This document shows, in pieces, positions 52,211 to 60,423 of a stretch of DNA of 64,000 nt. This DNA comes from Ferdinandcohnia sp036962685. GTDB lineage: Bacteria; Bacillota; Bacilli; Bacillales; Bacillaceae_L. Location of the stretch: positions 1 through 64,000 of the forward strand of contig NZ_JBALOP010000020.1 in assembly GCF_036962685.1 (NCBI RefSeq), written 5' to 3'. Each line of letters starts with the position of its first letter. The first letter of the stretch is position 1. Under the pieces are notes generated by a model, which saw nothing but the letters and a program-made list of their open reading frames with translations, made no database searches and was not told the DNA's origin. Position numbers and translations under genes: made by a program.

Positions 52211-53119
52211 GTGTTACTCAAAGCACGAACTGAATCAGATGAATTGTTAACCCTGCGATTTTTAAACATTCGAACGGAGTTAACATCAAAAGAAAAATAT
52301 TATTATCAAAACCTTGAAAGAGGCTATGAGGGTGAGCTGAGGTTTGATTCCATGATACAAGACCTTGGGGAAGAACGGTACGTTATCAATGACTTATGGC
52401 TTGAGATGAACAATTCCTTTTTTCAAATTGATTCGACGGTTATTTCACAGGGAGCTATTAACCTTCTTGATATAAAAAATTTCCAAGGTGACTGTTATCT
52501 GGACTCAGATAATCTCTATTCTGTTTCTACTGGACGTGAATATAAAAATCCCATAAATCAGTTAAACAGATGCGCATCTTTATTCCGCCAACTGCTTCAA
52601 AGCCTCAATCTAAATTACCTTGTGGATGCCTCCATTATTTTTATCCATCCAGAATTCACACTATATCAAGCACCTCTTGACAAGCCTTTTATTTTACCTA
52701 CTCAATTAAATCGGTTTTTAAGAGATTTAAATAAGGGTTCTTCTCAGTTGAATGACGGGCATAGGAAACTTGCCCAAACATTACTGGAACTTCATCAGAC
52801 GAAAAACCCTTTTGCAAAGTTACCGGCTTATACGTATGACCAAATTAAGCCTGGGACCTATTGCAAGAACTGTAAGTCATTTCAGGTTTCAATTAGGCAC
52901 CATCATTTATTTTGTAATAGCTGCGGGGAGCAGGAAAAAATCGACCAAGCAATTATGCGGAATGTGAAGGAATTTAGTTTGCTATTTCCAGATCAAAAAA
53001 TTACAACCCAAGCAATATTTGACTGGTGCAAACTGGATTTATGCAAACGTACATATTCACGAGTTCTTAAGAAGAACTATAATTCTATCGGCACTACCAG
53101 AAATACTTATTATAGTTAG
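52211..53119 (+). CDS. NERD-domain protein with C-terminal zinc ribbon
   Basis: The 302-residue protein has a nuclease-related domain at about residues 35-150 (GYEGELRFDSMIQDLGEERYVINDLWLE, FFQIDSTVISQGAINLLDIKNFQGD). The D..K residues fit a restriction-endonuclease-like core. It continues with a four-cysteine zinc ribbon (YCKNCKSF...LFCNSCG, about 216-240) and a final helical segment. The start is GTG with AAAGGAAG upstream. The function of NERD proteins is not established; DNA processing is suggested by the fold. It is isolated and followed by a terminator and a repeat array. Confidence 0.85.
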   Translation: MLLKARTESDELLTLRFLNIRTELTSKEKYYYQNLERGYEGELRFDSMIQDLGEERYVINDLWLEMNNSFFQIDSTVISQGAINLLDIKNFQGDCYLDSDNLYSVSTGREYKNPINQLNRCASLFRQLLQSLNLNYLVDASIIFIHPEFTLYQAPLDKPFILPTQLNRFLRDLNKGSSQLNDGHRKLAQTLLELHQTKNPFAKLPAYTYDQIKPGTYCKNCKSFQVSIRHHHLFCNSCGEQEKIDQAIMRNVKEFSLLFPDQKITTQAIFDWCKLDLCKRTYSRVLKKNYNSIGTTRNTYYS

Positions 53120-53150
53120 AATTTTGAGGATTAAGAATGAATATTTCCAA

Positions 53151-53184
53151 CCCTATCTAGCTTTTTAGATAGGGTATTTTTCTT
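53151..53184 (+). terminator. Terminator of the NERD gene
   Basis: CCCTATCT, a short loop and AGATAGGG with a following T-rich tail. Confidence 0.85.
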
Positions 53185-53222
53185 TTTGGCTGGAACTTTT
53201 ATTGCCCTTTTTATCAAACTTA

Positions 53223-53840
53223 GTCCAAATGATACCGGCAATTAGACAAAGGTTGGGAGTTTTGCTTTCGGACTCTTATACTCTGTTTCTCGCTTTCCAT
53301 GTCCGAATGACTACTTGATTCGGACTCCACTCCACATCTTCGCCTTCTCTCTGTCCATGACCTTCGCTTTTGGACTCTATTACTCTCTTTTTCTGCTCTC
53401 TTGTCCAAATAATACCGGCATTCTGACTCATCTCAACACTTTCATCATCTCTCTGTCCAAATGACACTCGCTTTTGTACTCTATCACTCTCTTTTTCTGC
53501 TCTCTTGTCCAATTAATACTGGCATTCTGACTCATCTCAACACTTTCATCATCTCTCTGTCCAAATGACCATCGCTTTTAGACTCTATCACTCTCTTTTT
53601 CTGCTCACTTGTCCAAATGGCACCTGCATTGCGACACACTTTTGCACTTTCATCATCTCTCTGTCCAAATGACTCTCGCTTTTAGACTCTATCACTCTGT
53701 TTCTCGCTTTGCATGTCCGAATGACTACTTTATTTGGACTCCACTAAATATTTTCGCCTTATCATTGTCCAAATGACAACTGCATTCGGACTCATTTCCG
53801 CATCTTTGCTTTCTTTCTGTTCAAATCGTACTCAAATTTC
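53223..53840. repeat. 52-bp imperfect tandem array
   Basis: The motif TGTCCAAATGAC or close variants recurs with strict spacing. GTCC (or GTTC) begins at 53301, 53353, 53403, 53455, 53507, 53559, 53611, 53663, 53715, 53767 and 53819, that is, every 52 bases except for one 2-base slip. A further partial unit begins at 53223. A second conserved block (GCTTTTGGACTCTAT) lies about 14-16 bases after each GTCC. Alternate units are more alike, giving a 104-bp higher-order period. The plus strand is strongly pyrimidine-rich. Open frames on the minus strand look incidental. Confidence 0.85.
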
Positions 53841-53847
53841 TGATTTA

Positions 53848-53952
53848 AGACACAAAAAACAGCCTTGCTTGGTTGCTAGGCTGTTTCTACTTTCTTTCTC
53901 CCATAGACACAAAAAAACCACTTGCTTGAAACCAAGACAAGTGGATTTTTTC
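53848..53952. terminator. Two hairpins downstream of the DUF1646 gene
   Basis: Two hairpins lie between the array and the minus-strand DUF1646 gene: AAACAGCCT/AGGCTGTTT at about 53849-53886, and CCACTTG/CAAGTGG with A- and T-runs at about 53912-53952. The second is the likely terminator. Confidence 0.6.
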
Positions 53953-53959
53953 ATTTTCA

Positions 53960-54976
53960 TTATCCCATAATAAGCAAATAAATAAAGAACACAACCATCA
54001 TCACTAAACCAAATGGAGCACCGAATTTGGCCCATTCTTTACTTGTGATTCCAAGTTTGTTGGCTGATATGATGTTAGGAATATTTCCTGGGATAAGCAT
54101 CCCACCACTAATGATTAGCCCTAATAGCAAGAAACGTAGGGTTTCTGCATTCATGGATGGACTAATCTCAGCTGCAGCAAGTGTAGCATTATCGAGAACT
54201 GCTGAAATCATATTAATCCAATATAAAACCCCAGGCTGTAAATGAAGTAAATACTGATTTACTAGTGGCTCGTAACCTGCCCCTAGCAATGTTAGACCCA
54301 TGACGAATAAGTAAATTTTAAACGAACGAATAATAATTTCAGAATAATTTTCCGCCTGGTTGTCCCCATCTAAGCCGCCATCACCCTCAACGGGTTTTAG
54401 TGCAAAGAACGCTACAACACCAATAGCAAGAACCGCAACAATAACTTCCAAGCCAATTAATTGAAAGAGATAAAAGAAATCCTCTTTTAATTTACTAGTC
54501 GTAATCGTCGATAATGGTTCCCCAACTGGCGTTAATACTGCTCCTAGCCCTATTGAAAAACACGCTAAGATAACAGTACGAATTTCCGTTTTGCGGTCCA
54601 AACTTAACGTACTTACGATTGATACGAGTACGATAGCGGCAATAATAGCAGTGATCACACTGGATAATAACCCTAAAACGACTATAATAATTGCAAGAAA
54701 TAGACGAACATCCATTTTGTGACTTACTTTTAAAATAGCTCCTTCAATCGGCGTCTTCAACCATTTGAATAACAAGCCAGCGATAAGTACAGCTAGCGTA
54801 ATGAAAATTGGGTCTTCTAAAGCGTGAAAAAATAATTTTCTATTAAAGACACCACTTACTAGTGCCGCTAGAAGTCCCATGACAAATAAAAATGGCTCTA
54901 AGTTTCGTTCAATTGGCTTTACAACGAAAGGTAAAAATAGAACGAGTAATAAAATAATAATGAGTCCAGCAGTCAT
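53960..54976 (-). CDS. DUF1646-family ion-transporter-like membrane protein
   Basis: The 338-residue protein has about ten hydrophobic segments and resembles the DUF1646 group within the ion-transporter superfamily. Marks are LFLPFVVKPIERNLEPFLFVMGLLAALVSG, IGLGAVLTPVGEPLSTI, MISAVLDNATLAAAEISP and GGMLIPGNIPNIISANKLGI. A sodium/proton antiport or anion-uptake role is likely but unproven. GGAGG precedes the ATG used. It is monocistronic. Confidence 0.8.
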   Translation of the reverse strand: MTAGLIIILLLVLFLPFVVKPIERNLEPFLFVMGLLAALVSGVFNRKLFFHALEDPIFITLAVLIAGLLFKWLKTPIEGAILKVSHKMDVRLFLAIIIVVLGLLSSVITAIIAAIVLVSIVSTLSLDRKTEIRTVILACFSIGLGAVLTPVGEPLSTITTSKLKEDFFYLFQLIGLEVIVAVLAIGVVAFFALKPVEGDGGLDGDNQAENYSEIIIRSFKIYLFVMGLTLLGAGYEPLVNQYLLHLQPGVLYWINMISAVLDNATLAAAEISPSMNAETLRFLLLGLIISGGMLIPGNIPNIISANKLGITSKEWAKFGAPFGLVMMVVFFIYLLIMG

Positions 54977-55331
54977 AATGTATTCCTCCAATCCCTCTGT
55001 TTTTCCAGTTACTTTTACTAGTAGACCTCATGTATTGCTGGGTAAATTTCTGTGACACTCTATGATCACGTAATCTCGACTCAATTTATTTTAACACACT
55101 TTTCAGAAGAGTTTTAATAAAATTTACGGCAGTTTACTTATCATCCAAAAACCCGAAAGTTCCACATACCTAGTTGCGCAAATTAAACATTCCACACTAA
55201 AATTACACATATTTAATAGCCTTCAAGGCGCATAATTCGGTATTCGGTACTATTTCTACGATAACAGCAGATTATGTCTACTAGAAATGCCCTAAAGGGA
55301 ACTTATCACGAAATACGTTGGATTATCGCAT
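54977..55331. other. Long intergenic region before the NCS1 permease
   Basis: Apart from the leader of the DUF1646 gene at the left end, I see no gene, hairpin with T-run or recognised repeat in these roughly 350 bases. The promoter and the Rex/Fnr-like site of the permease follow. Confidence 0.5.
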
Positions 55332-55361
55332 TTGATTCCATTACTTTATTATTGGTATACT
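55332..55361 (+). promoter_or_regulatory. Sigma-A-type promoter of the NCS1 permease
   Basis: TTGATT and TATACT are separated by 18 bases, giving a start near 55368. The Rex/Fnr-like box lies about 45 bases downstream of it, the same arrangement as before the DoxX-like gene. Confidence 0.5.
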
Positions 55362-55413
55362 TACACTCGGTTAAGCGAACCGTACGTTTCTATTTATTTT
55401 TCAGGATATTAAC

Positions 55414-55431
55414 TTGTGAAATTATTCACAA
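55414..55431. promoter_or_regulatory. Rex/Fnr-like operator 3
   Basis: TTGTGAAATTATTCACAA is a perfect TTGTGAA-N4-TTCACAA palindrome, about 20 bases before the permease start codon. It has the same arms as the site at 21996-22013. Confidence 0.65.
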
Positions 55432-55451
55432 ACAAAAAAGGAGTTGATAAG

Positions 55452-56852
55452 ATGGGATCTGTTATCCAATCGGAGCAAAATCGCAACGAAGCGTTGAGTG
55501 ATGATTATTCCTTGGATAGAGTACCACTTAACAAAAGAAACATGAGTTGGTTAAGTATAACGAATATTACATTCGGAATTGCAACGGCTATTTTTTATTT
55601 CCAAATGGGAAGTGTTATGGCACTACAGTTTGGTGCTATTAACGCAATCATTTCCGCTATATATGCGATTATCGTTGCCGGTATTCTTGGAACATTCATT
55701 GCGTACTTATCTGCAAAGTCTGGTATGAACGTCAATTTATTATCAAGGGGTGGCGGATTCGGCTATATTGGCGCATCATTAACCTCCATTATTTATGCCA
55801 CAAACTTCATCATGTATTGTGCCCTTGAAGGTTTAATTCTAGTTTCCGCGGTCCATGAATTCTTACCTATTATTCCCGAATGGGCTTTAATTCTTTTCTT
55901 TGGTACCCTCGTCATTCCATTAAATTGGTTTGGAATCAAACAATTGGACAAATTACAAAAATGGTCATTACCGCTTTTTGGTGTTTTTTTAATTGCCGCA
56001 ATTGTGGTGGCCGCTATGAAACCATCTTTATATGATGGTAGCTTTTGGTCTTATATGCCAGAGAATGTTCAAGTTGGAGGAACCGCCCTCTTACTTTGTA
56101 TAGGTATGCAGCACGGGATTATGGGATTAACTCCTTTACTTGCATCCGACTATGCTCGTTTTCTTAAACCCAAGGACAGGAAAATTGGAGTATTTGCAAT
56201 TGGGTTTGTCCCACAGATTTTCTGTTTTGGTGTAATGGGTGGTTTAGGTATTTGGTTCGGTGTTCGTCTAGGAGAGCCAAATCCTGGTGTTTACATCGTT
56301 ACGCTTCTAGGTATGTGGGGAGCACTCTTTACAATGATTACCCAAGTAAGAATTAACGTTACAAATATTTATAGTGGTTCACTGTCCCTTTCGAACTTCT
56401 TCGAAAACGTTTTTAATTTTAAACCTGGAAGACGTTTTTGGGTGGTTGTGACTGGCGTGTCTGCAATCTTCTTAATGCTTGGTAATATCGTCAACCATCT
56501 TAGTACAGTATTGACTTTCCAAGGAGTTTTCCTATTATCTTGGGCAGCCATTTTAGTTTCCGATGCGGTTTTCGTTAAGAAAATCTTAAAACTTAGCCCT
56601 GGCTATTATGAGTCTAAACAAAAGAACTTATTTAAATGGAATCCCGTCGGTGTTGGTGCATTATTGATTTCATGTAGCCTTGGCACAATCGCCGCACTTG
56701 GATATATGGGAACATTTCTACAAAGTACGGCAGCATTTTTTGCAGCAATACTCGCCTCTATCCTAACTATTATTTTGGCTGTTGCAACAAAAGGAAAATA
56801 TTATATTAAGGAAGAAGCAACTGATATTAATAAAGAAGAATACGTCGCTTAG
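55452..56852 (+). CDS. NCS1-family cytosine/purine permease
   Basis: The 466-residue transporter has about 12 hydrophobic segments and the NCS1 pattern: VPLNKRNMSWLSITNITFGIATAIFYFQMGSVMALQFG, GMNVNLLSRGGGFGYIGASLTSIIYATNFIMYCALEG and GLTPLLASDYARFLKP. Relatives take up cytosine, allantoin, hydantoins or purines with sodium or protons. AAAGGAG precedes the ATG used. The downstream aminotransferase has its own ribosome binding site after a terminator. The Rex/Fnr-like box in the leader suggests redox control. Confidence 0.9.
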   Translation: MGSVIQSEQNRNEALSDDYSLDRVPLNKRNMSWLSITNITFGIATAIFYFQMGSVMALQFGAINAIISAIYAIIVAGILGTFIAYLSAKSGMNVNLLSRGGGFGYIGASLTSIIYATNFIMYCALEGLILVSAVHEFLPIIPEWALILFFGTLVIPLNWFGIKQLDKLQKWSLPLFGVFLIAAIVVAAMKPSLYDGSFWSYMPENVQVGGTALLLCIGMQHGIMGLTPLLASDYARFLKPKDRKIGVFAIGFVPQIFCFGVMGGLGIWFGVRLGEPNPGVYIVTLLGMWGALFTMITQVRINVTNIYSGSLSLSNFFENVFNFKPGRRFWVVVTGVSAIFLMLGNIVNHLSTVLTFQGVFLLSWAAILVSDAVFVKKILKLSPGYYESKQKNLFKWNPVGVGALLISCSLGTIAALGYMGTFLQSTAAFFAAILASILTIILAVATKGKYYIKEEATDINKEEYVA

Positions 56853-56861
56853 CGTTTTAAC

Positions 56862-56896
56862 CCTCTACTTTTAAAAAAGTGGAGGGTTATTTTTAT
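56862..56896 (+). terminator. Terminator of the NCS1 permease
   Basis: CCCTCTACTTTT and AAAAGTGGAGGG form the stem, followed by TTATTTTTAT. Confidence 0.8.
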
Positions 56897-56999
56897 CCTC
56901 TTATTAAAGCCAAAATTCGCTGAAAAATAGTTTTAAATAAGATATAATCGAATTTAGATATACTAATCTTATGAAAATTGTGAAACGGAGGAATAAATC

Positions 57000-58157
57000 T
57001 TGTATCCTAATATTCTTAGACATCCTGGACCTACTCCAATTCCTAAAAAAGTGGAACTGGCAATGGCCCAAAATATGATTAGCCATCGAACACCAGAATT
57101 TGTAAAGCTCTATCAAGATGCAACTGGGCGTGTCAAATCTGTTTTCGGAACTGAGCAAGATATTTTGCTTCTTCCTTCAGGTGGAACAGCAGCACTAGAA
57201 GCAGCTGTGGTAAATACGGTTTCTCCTGGAGATGAAGTTGTTGTCATCACAGTGGGTGCCTTTGGGGATTATTTCGTTTCAATCTGTGAAAAATATGGCT
57301 TAACTGTACATAAACTAGCAAAAACTTGGGGTGAAGCTTGCACAAAAGAAGACCTAATTGAATTTTTGAAACCGCTATCTAATATTAAGGCTGTTTTTGC
57401 TACGTATAATGAAACTTCAACAGGAATCTTAAACCCTGTCAACGAACTAGCAGAAGTCGTACGCAATCATTCAGATGCTCTCTTCATTGTCGATGGAGTA
57501 AGTTGTATTGGCGGCGCTCCTGCTGAAATGGATGAGTGGGGCATCGATATTTTGGTCACTGGTTCACAAAAAGCAATGATGCTTCCTCCGGGACTTGCCC
57601 TGTTAGCCGTAAGTGAAAAAGCTTGGAAAGCCATAGAGGCTAATCAGTCTTCTGCTTATTATTTAAATCTATTAAGCTATCGTGAGTGGGCGAAAAAAGG
57701 AATGACACCTAATACGCCAGCAATTTCACTCATTATGGGACTTTCTGCTGTGTGTGATTTAATTGAGGAGGAAGGCGGATTTTCGAAAACCGTTGAACGA
57801 CATGAATTGATGAAAAATATGGTTCGAGAGTCCATGAAGGCTTTGTCAATAGGATTGTTAACAAGTGAAAAGTATGCCTCACCAACAATTACTGCAGTTT
57901 GTGCCCCAGAAGGATTGGATTTGGCTGCCTATTTAGGGCACTTAAAAAAGAAGTATCACCTTGATTTTGCTGGTGGTCTTGGCCATCTTCAAGGTAAAAT
58001 TTTCAGATTTGGACATATGGGCTATTGCCTCCCTAGCGATATCCTTCAAGCTGTATCCCTAATGGAAGCAGGATTGCAGGACTTTGGCTATCGATTTGAG
58101 CCTGGTGCTGGAGTGAATGCAGCACAGAATGTCTTCTTGTCTTCATTAAGAAAGTAA
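57000..58157 (+). CDS. Class V aminotransferase, alanine/ureidoglycine-glyoxylate type
   Basis: The 385-residue PLP enzyme begins NILRHPGPTPIPKKVELAMAQNMISHRTPEF, the start typical of alanine-glyoxylate, serine-glyoxylate and PucG-like aminotransferases. The PLP lysine is in VTGSQKAMMLPPGLALLAVS, with the cofactor Asp in FIVDGVSCIGG. It transfers an amino group to glyoxylate or a similar oxo acid. The start is TTG with GGAGG eight bases upstream. The upstream permease of the purine/allantoin family makes ureidoglycine a reasonable but unproven donor. Confidence 0.88.
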   Translation: MYPNILRHPGPTPIPKKVELAMAQNMISHRTPEFVKLYQDATGRVKSVFGTEQDILLLPSGGTAALEAAVVNTVSPGDEVVVITVGAFGDYFVSICEKYGLTVHKLAKTWGEACTKEDLIEFLKPLSNIKAVFATYNETSTGILNPVNELAEVVRNHSDALFIVDGVSCIGGAPAEMDEWGIDILVTGSQKAMMLPPGLALLAVSEKAWKAIEANQSSAYYLNLLSYREWAKKGMTPNTPAISLIMGLSAVCDLIEEEGGFSKTVERHELMKNMVRESMKALSIGLLTSEKYASPTITAVCAPEGLDLAAYLGHLKKKYHLDFAGGLGHLQGKIFRFGHMGYCLPSDILQAVSLMEAGLQDFGYRFEPGAGVNAAQNVFLSSLRK

Positions 58158-58160
58158 TAA

Positions 58161-58215
58161 AAAAAGGTGCCTGACCCCAACTCATATTAACGAGTGCGGG
58201 CCAGGCACTTTTTTT
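58161..58215. terminator. Bidirectional repeat-derived terminator
   Basis: AGGTGCCTG...CAGGCACTT with flanking A- and T-runs separates the aminotransferase from the convergent HprK-like gene and touches the stop codon of the latter. Its loop resembles a dispersed repeat common near Bacillaceae terminators. Confidence 0.8.
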
Positions 58216-59149
58216 AGTCATTGATTTCGGCCTCAATTCGGCTCATAAATTCCTCAGCTGCGTTGTACCCTTGCTGTTTCAAATACCAGTTATTTGCGGC
58301 AGCCTCAATAAGCCCTGCTACATCACGTCCTGGCTGTAGCTGAATTTCAATCGAAGGAATCTTAACATCCATATATTCCATGGTGTTGATTTCCTGATCC
58401 AAATCGTTATACAAGCCATCTTTTTCCCATTTCGTTAAATGAATATCGAGGGATATGCGCGTTTCATCTTGAAAGGCTTTTCGCCCATACATGCGAACCA
58501 CATTTAATAAGCCGATACTGCGAAGGGCCAAAAATTCTTTTGTTTTTTCATCATGTGTTCCAAGAATCGTTTGAGAGCTTAGCTTTTTTAACACGACGAT
58601 GTCATCCGCAACGAGCCGGTGTCCTCTACGAATTAATGTGTGGGCTGTCTCACTTTTTCCAACACCTGAATTTCCTCGAATGAGAATGCCAATCCCAGAT
58701 ACATTCATACAAACTCCGTGGACCGCAATTTCCTCAGCCAATTCCTTAATCAAATAGGCATCCAATTTTACGATAAAATCAGAGGTTATCTCAACTTCTT
58801 TCGTTACCAACAACGGAATCCCTTGATCCACACAGTGCTGTGTTAAATAAGTGAGTCCCTCTTCCCCACATGTGACGATAAAACAAGGAGGATGATATTG
58901 AACAATATTACCAATCCGAATTCTACGTTCCTCTTTTGTAAGCTTATGTAAATATGTAACTTCTTTTTTCCCTAAAATTTGAACCTGCTCTGTCGGAAAA
59001 AAGTCGAAGTGGCCTACGAACTCTAGTCCTGGACGATGTACCCGGGATTGCGTAATCGTATTTTTCAGCTGACCCTCACCGGCCAATACCTTCAACGAAA
59101 ACTTCCGTACCAAGTCTTCTACAGTTATTTTCTTCACAATTCCATTCAC
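58214..59149 (-). CDS. HPr kinase/phosphorylase homologue (HprK-like)
   Basis: The 311-residue protein has the HprK layout: N-domain (VEDLVRKFSLKVLAGEG, RPGLEFVGHFDFFPTEQVQILGKKE) and a C-domain kinase with VHGVCMNVSGIGILIRGNSGVGKSETAHTLIRRGHRLVADD. The P-loop, catalytic His144 and the ADD aspartates are present. The family signature reads IQLQPGRDVAGLIEAAANNW, diverged from the usual PVRPGRNLAVIIEVAAMN. No lgt follows it as in the standard hprK locus, so this is probably a second copy. The GTG start has AAGGGAA upstream. Its substrate may be HPr, Crh or another protein. Confidence 0.87.
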   Translation of the reverse strand: MNGIVKKITVEDLVRKFSLKVLAGEGQLKNTITQSRVHRPGLEFVGHFDFFPTEQVQILGKKEVTYLHKLTKEERRIRIGNIVQYHPPCFIVTCGEEGLTYLTQHCVDQGIPLLVTKEVEITSDFIVKLDAYLIKELAEEIAVHGVCMNVSGIGILIRGNSGVGKSETAHTLIRRGHRLVADDIVVLKKLSSQTILGTHDEKTKEFLALRSIGLLNVVRMYGRKAFQDETRISLDIHLTKWEKDGLYNDLDQEINTMEYMDVKIPSIEIQLQPGRDVAGLIEAAANNWYLKQQGYNAAEEFMSRIEAEIND

Positions 59150-59387
59150 CGTCCAAATTCCCTTTTTATAGAATTATACTTTATGTTAGGTGAAAACGTC
59201 ATCATATTTAGGAAAATAATTTGGCTAGTTAGTCTGCCCCCCGGGTGAGCCGGAAGGCTTTTAATATGGGTGGGATTACAGGTTTGTCCGATACAGTTTC
59301 ATGTTGGGTCGGTATCTTTAAATTTGGAGCCTATATAATTGGTTCTAGGGATGATATCCCGCTTTTAAATTTTGAGCCGATAACATA
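59150..59387. other. Intergenic region upstream of the HprK-like gene
   Basis: No gene is visible. Two similar blocks, TTTAAATTTGGAGCCTATA and TTTAAATTTTGAGCCGATA, lie about 55 bases apart as an imperfect direct repeat; their meaning is unknown. The remainder should hold the minus-strand promoter of the HprK-like gene. Confidence 0.4.
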
Positions 59388-59418
59388 AAAAAGAGCTTCC
59401 CGAAATGGAAAGCTCCTT
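59388..59418 (-). terminator. Terminator of the dehydrogenase-sulfurtransferase pair
   Basis: On the minus strand GAGCTTTCC and GGGAAGCTC (with a mismatch) are followed by a T-run, directly beyond the dehydrogenase stop codon. Confidence 0.8.
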
Positions 59419-59419
59419 T

Positions 59420-60421
59420 TTATAAACCTTTCACAGTTTCCCAGATTTCTTCGTTTACTGGAATTCCCTCTTTTAGGTTTTCTTCACGTTCCCTCGCTGT
59501 TCTTTCACCTGGATATAATATTTCCGTAACGCCATCCCGCTTTGCTGAGGTCTTTATATACTCAGACATATTTTCAATATAGGAGTCCGCAAAATCTTCA
59601 CCCGCATAAGCAGTCGGATTTATCGCAATAAATACTTGTGAAATTCCTTCGTCCCTTGCATCCATTCTCATATCAAATGTTGATCTACCAACTGACAACG
59701 CAGAGACTACCATATCGATGGCGATAGAAAGCCCTGATCCTTTCCAAAAACCAGCAGGCAGAACCTCTCCACCGTTTAAAATTGCGTCTGGGTCATTCGT
59801 AAGATTACCCGCTGCATCGAAGCCACCATCAAATGGGAGCTTCACTTCTGCTAGTGAATAGGTCTGCAGCTTCCCGTATGAAAATAAAGACTGAGCCATG
59901 TCCAATAAAACATGTCCTCCATTTTTCTGTGGGATCGATATAATCAAGGGATTATTCCCGATTCGCTTTTCTGTTCCACCCCATGGCGGCATATTTGGAA
60001 ATGTATTGGTCATGCAAATTCCGATACAGCCCGCATCGGCTGCTTTCAAACCATATGTACCTCCACGTAACCAGTGGTTCGTGTTACTTAACGCAACACA
60101 GCCAATGCCAAATTCTTTGGCGAGTTCAACCGCTCTTTCCATCGCAATGCCTGCATTAATTGGGCCAAACCCCAATTGGCCATCCCATTGTTCAAGCGAA
60201 CCGATACCGTTTCGTTTTTCCGGACGCATATTTGGCTTAATCGCACCCTCATCTATAGCCTTCACAATAGAGGGAAACCTGTTCAACCCGTGTGAATAGA
60301 CACCATCCCGACTATTATCAGCGATAATGGATGCAGCCGCTTCTGCCATTTCTTCCTCAAAGCCTCTTTTTATAAGGACTCTCTTAATTTCATTTTTTAA
60401 GTCATCATAATGTACACGCAT
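59420..60421 (-). CDS. Malate/L-lactate dehydrogenase-family oxidoreductase, YiaK/DlgD-like
   Basis: The 333-residue NAD(P)H enzyme closely follows E. coli YiaK (2,3-diketo-L-gulonate reductase) in order of motifs: GVYSHGLNRFP with His44, EQWDGQLGFGPINAGIAMERAVELA, GCVALSNTNHWLRGGTYGLKAA, MTNTFPNMPPWGGTEKRIGNNPLIISIP, SYGKLQ and GFWKGSGLSIAIDM. The family also includes ureidoglycolate and sulfolactate dehydrogenases. GAGG precedes the ATG, two bases past the sulfurtransferase stop, so both are co-translated. No other ascorbate or diketogulonate genes are nearby, so the true substrate is open. Confidence 0.87.
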   Translation of the reverse strand: MRVHYDDLKNEIKRVLIKRGFEEEMAEAAASIIADNSRDGVYSHGLNRFPSIVKAIDEGAIKPNMRPEKRNGIGSLEQWDGQLGFGPINAGIAMERAVELAKEFGIGCVALSNTNHWLRGGTYGLKAADAGCIGICMTNTFPNMPPWGGTEKRIGNNPLIISIPQKNGGHVLLDMAQSLFSYGKLQTYSLAEVKLPFDGGFDAAGNLTNDPDAILNGGEVLPAGFWKGSGLSIAIDMVVSALSVGRSTFDMRMDARDEGISQVFIAINPTAYAGEDFADSYIENMSEYIKTSAKRDGVTEILYPGERTAREREENLKEGIPVNEEIWETVKGL

Positions 60422-60423
60422 GT

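Noticed and set aside
53220..53512. Minus-strand open frames of 62-78 codons rich in Lys/Arg/Glu within the 52-bp array
   Set aside because: They are read through the tandem repeats in different frames, have no ribosome binding site or known domain, and the 52-bp period (not a multiple of three) would change frame each unit.
53223..53840. CRISPR array
   Set aside because: Spacing is regular, but only short degenerate blocks are conserved, the intervening bases are related to each other and not unique spacers, and there are no cas genes nearby.
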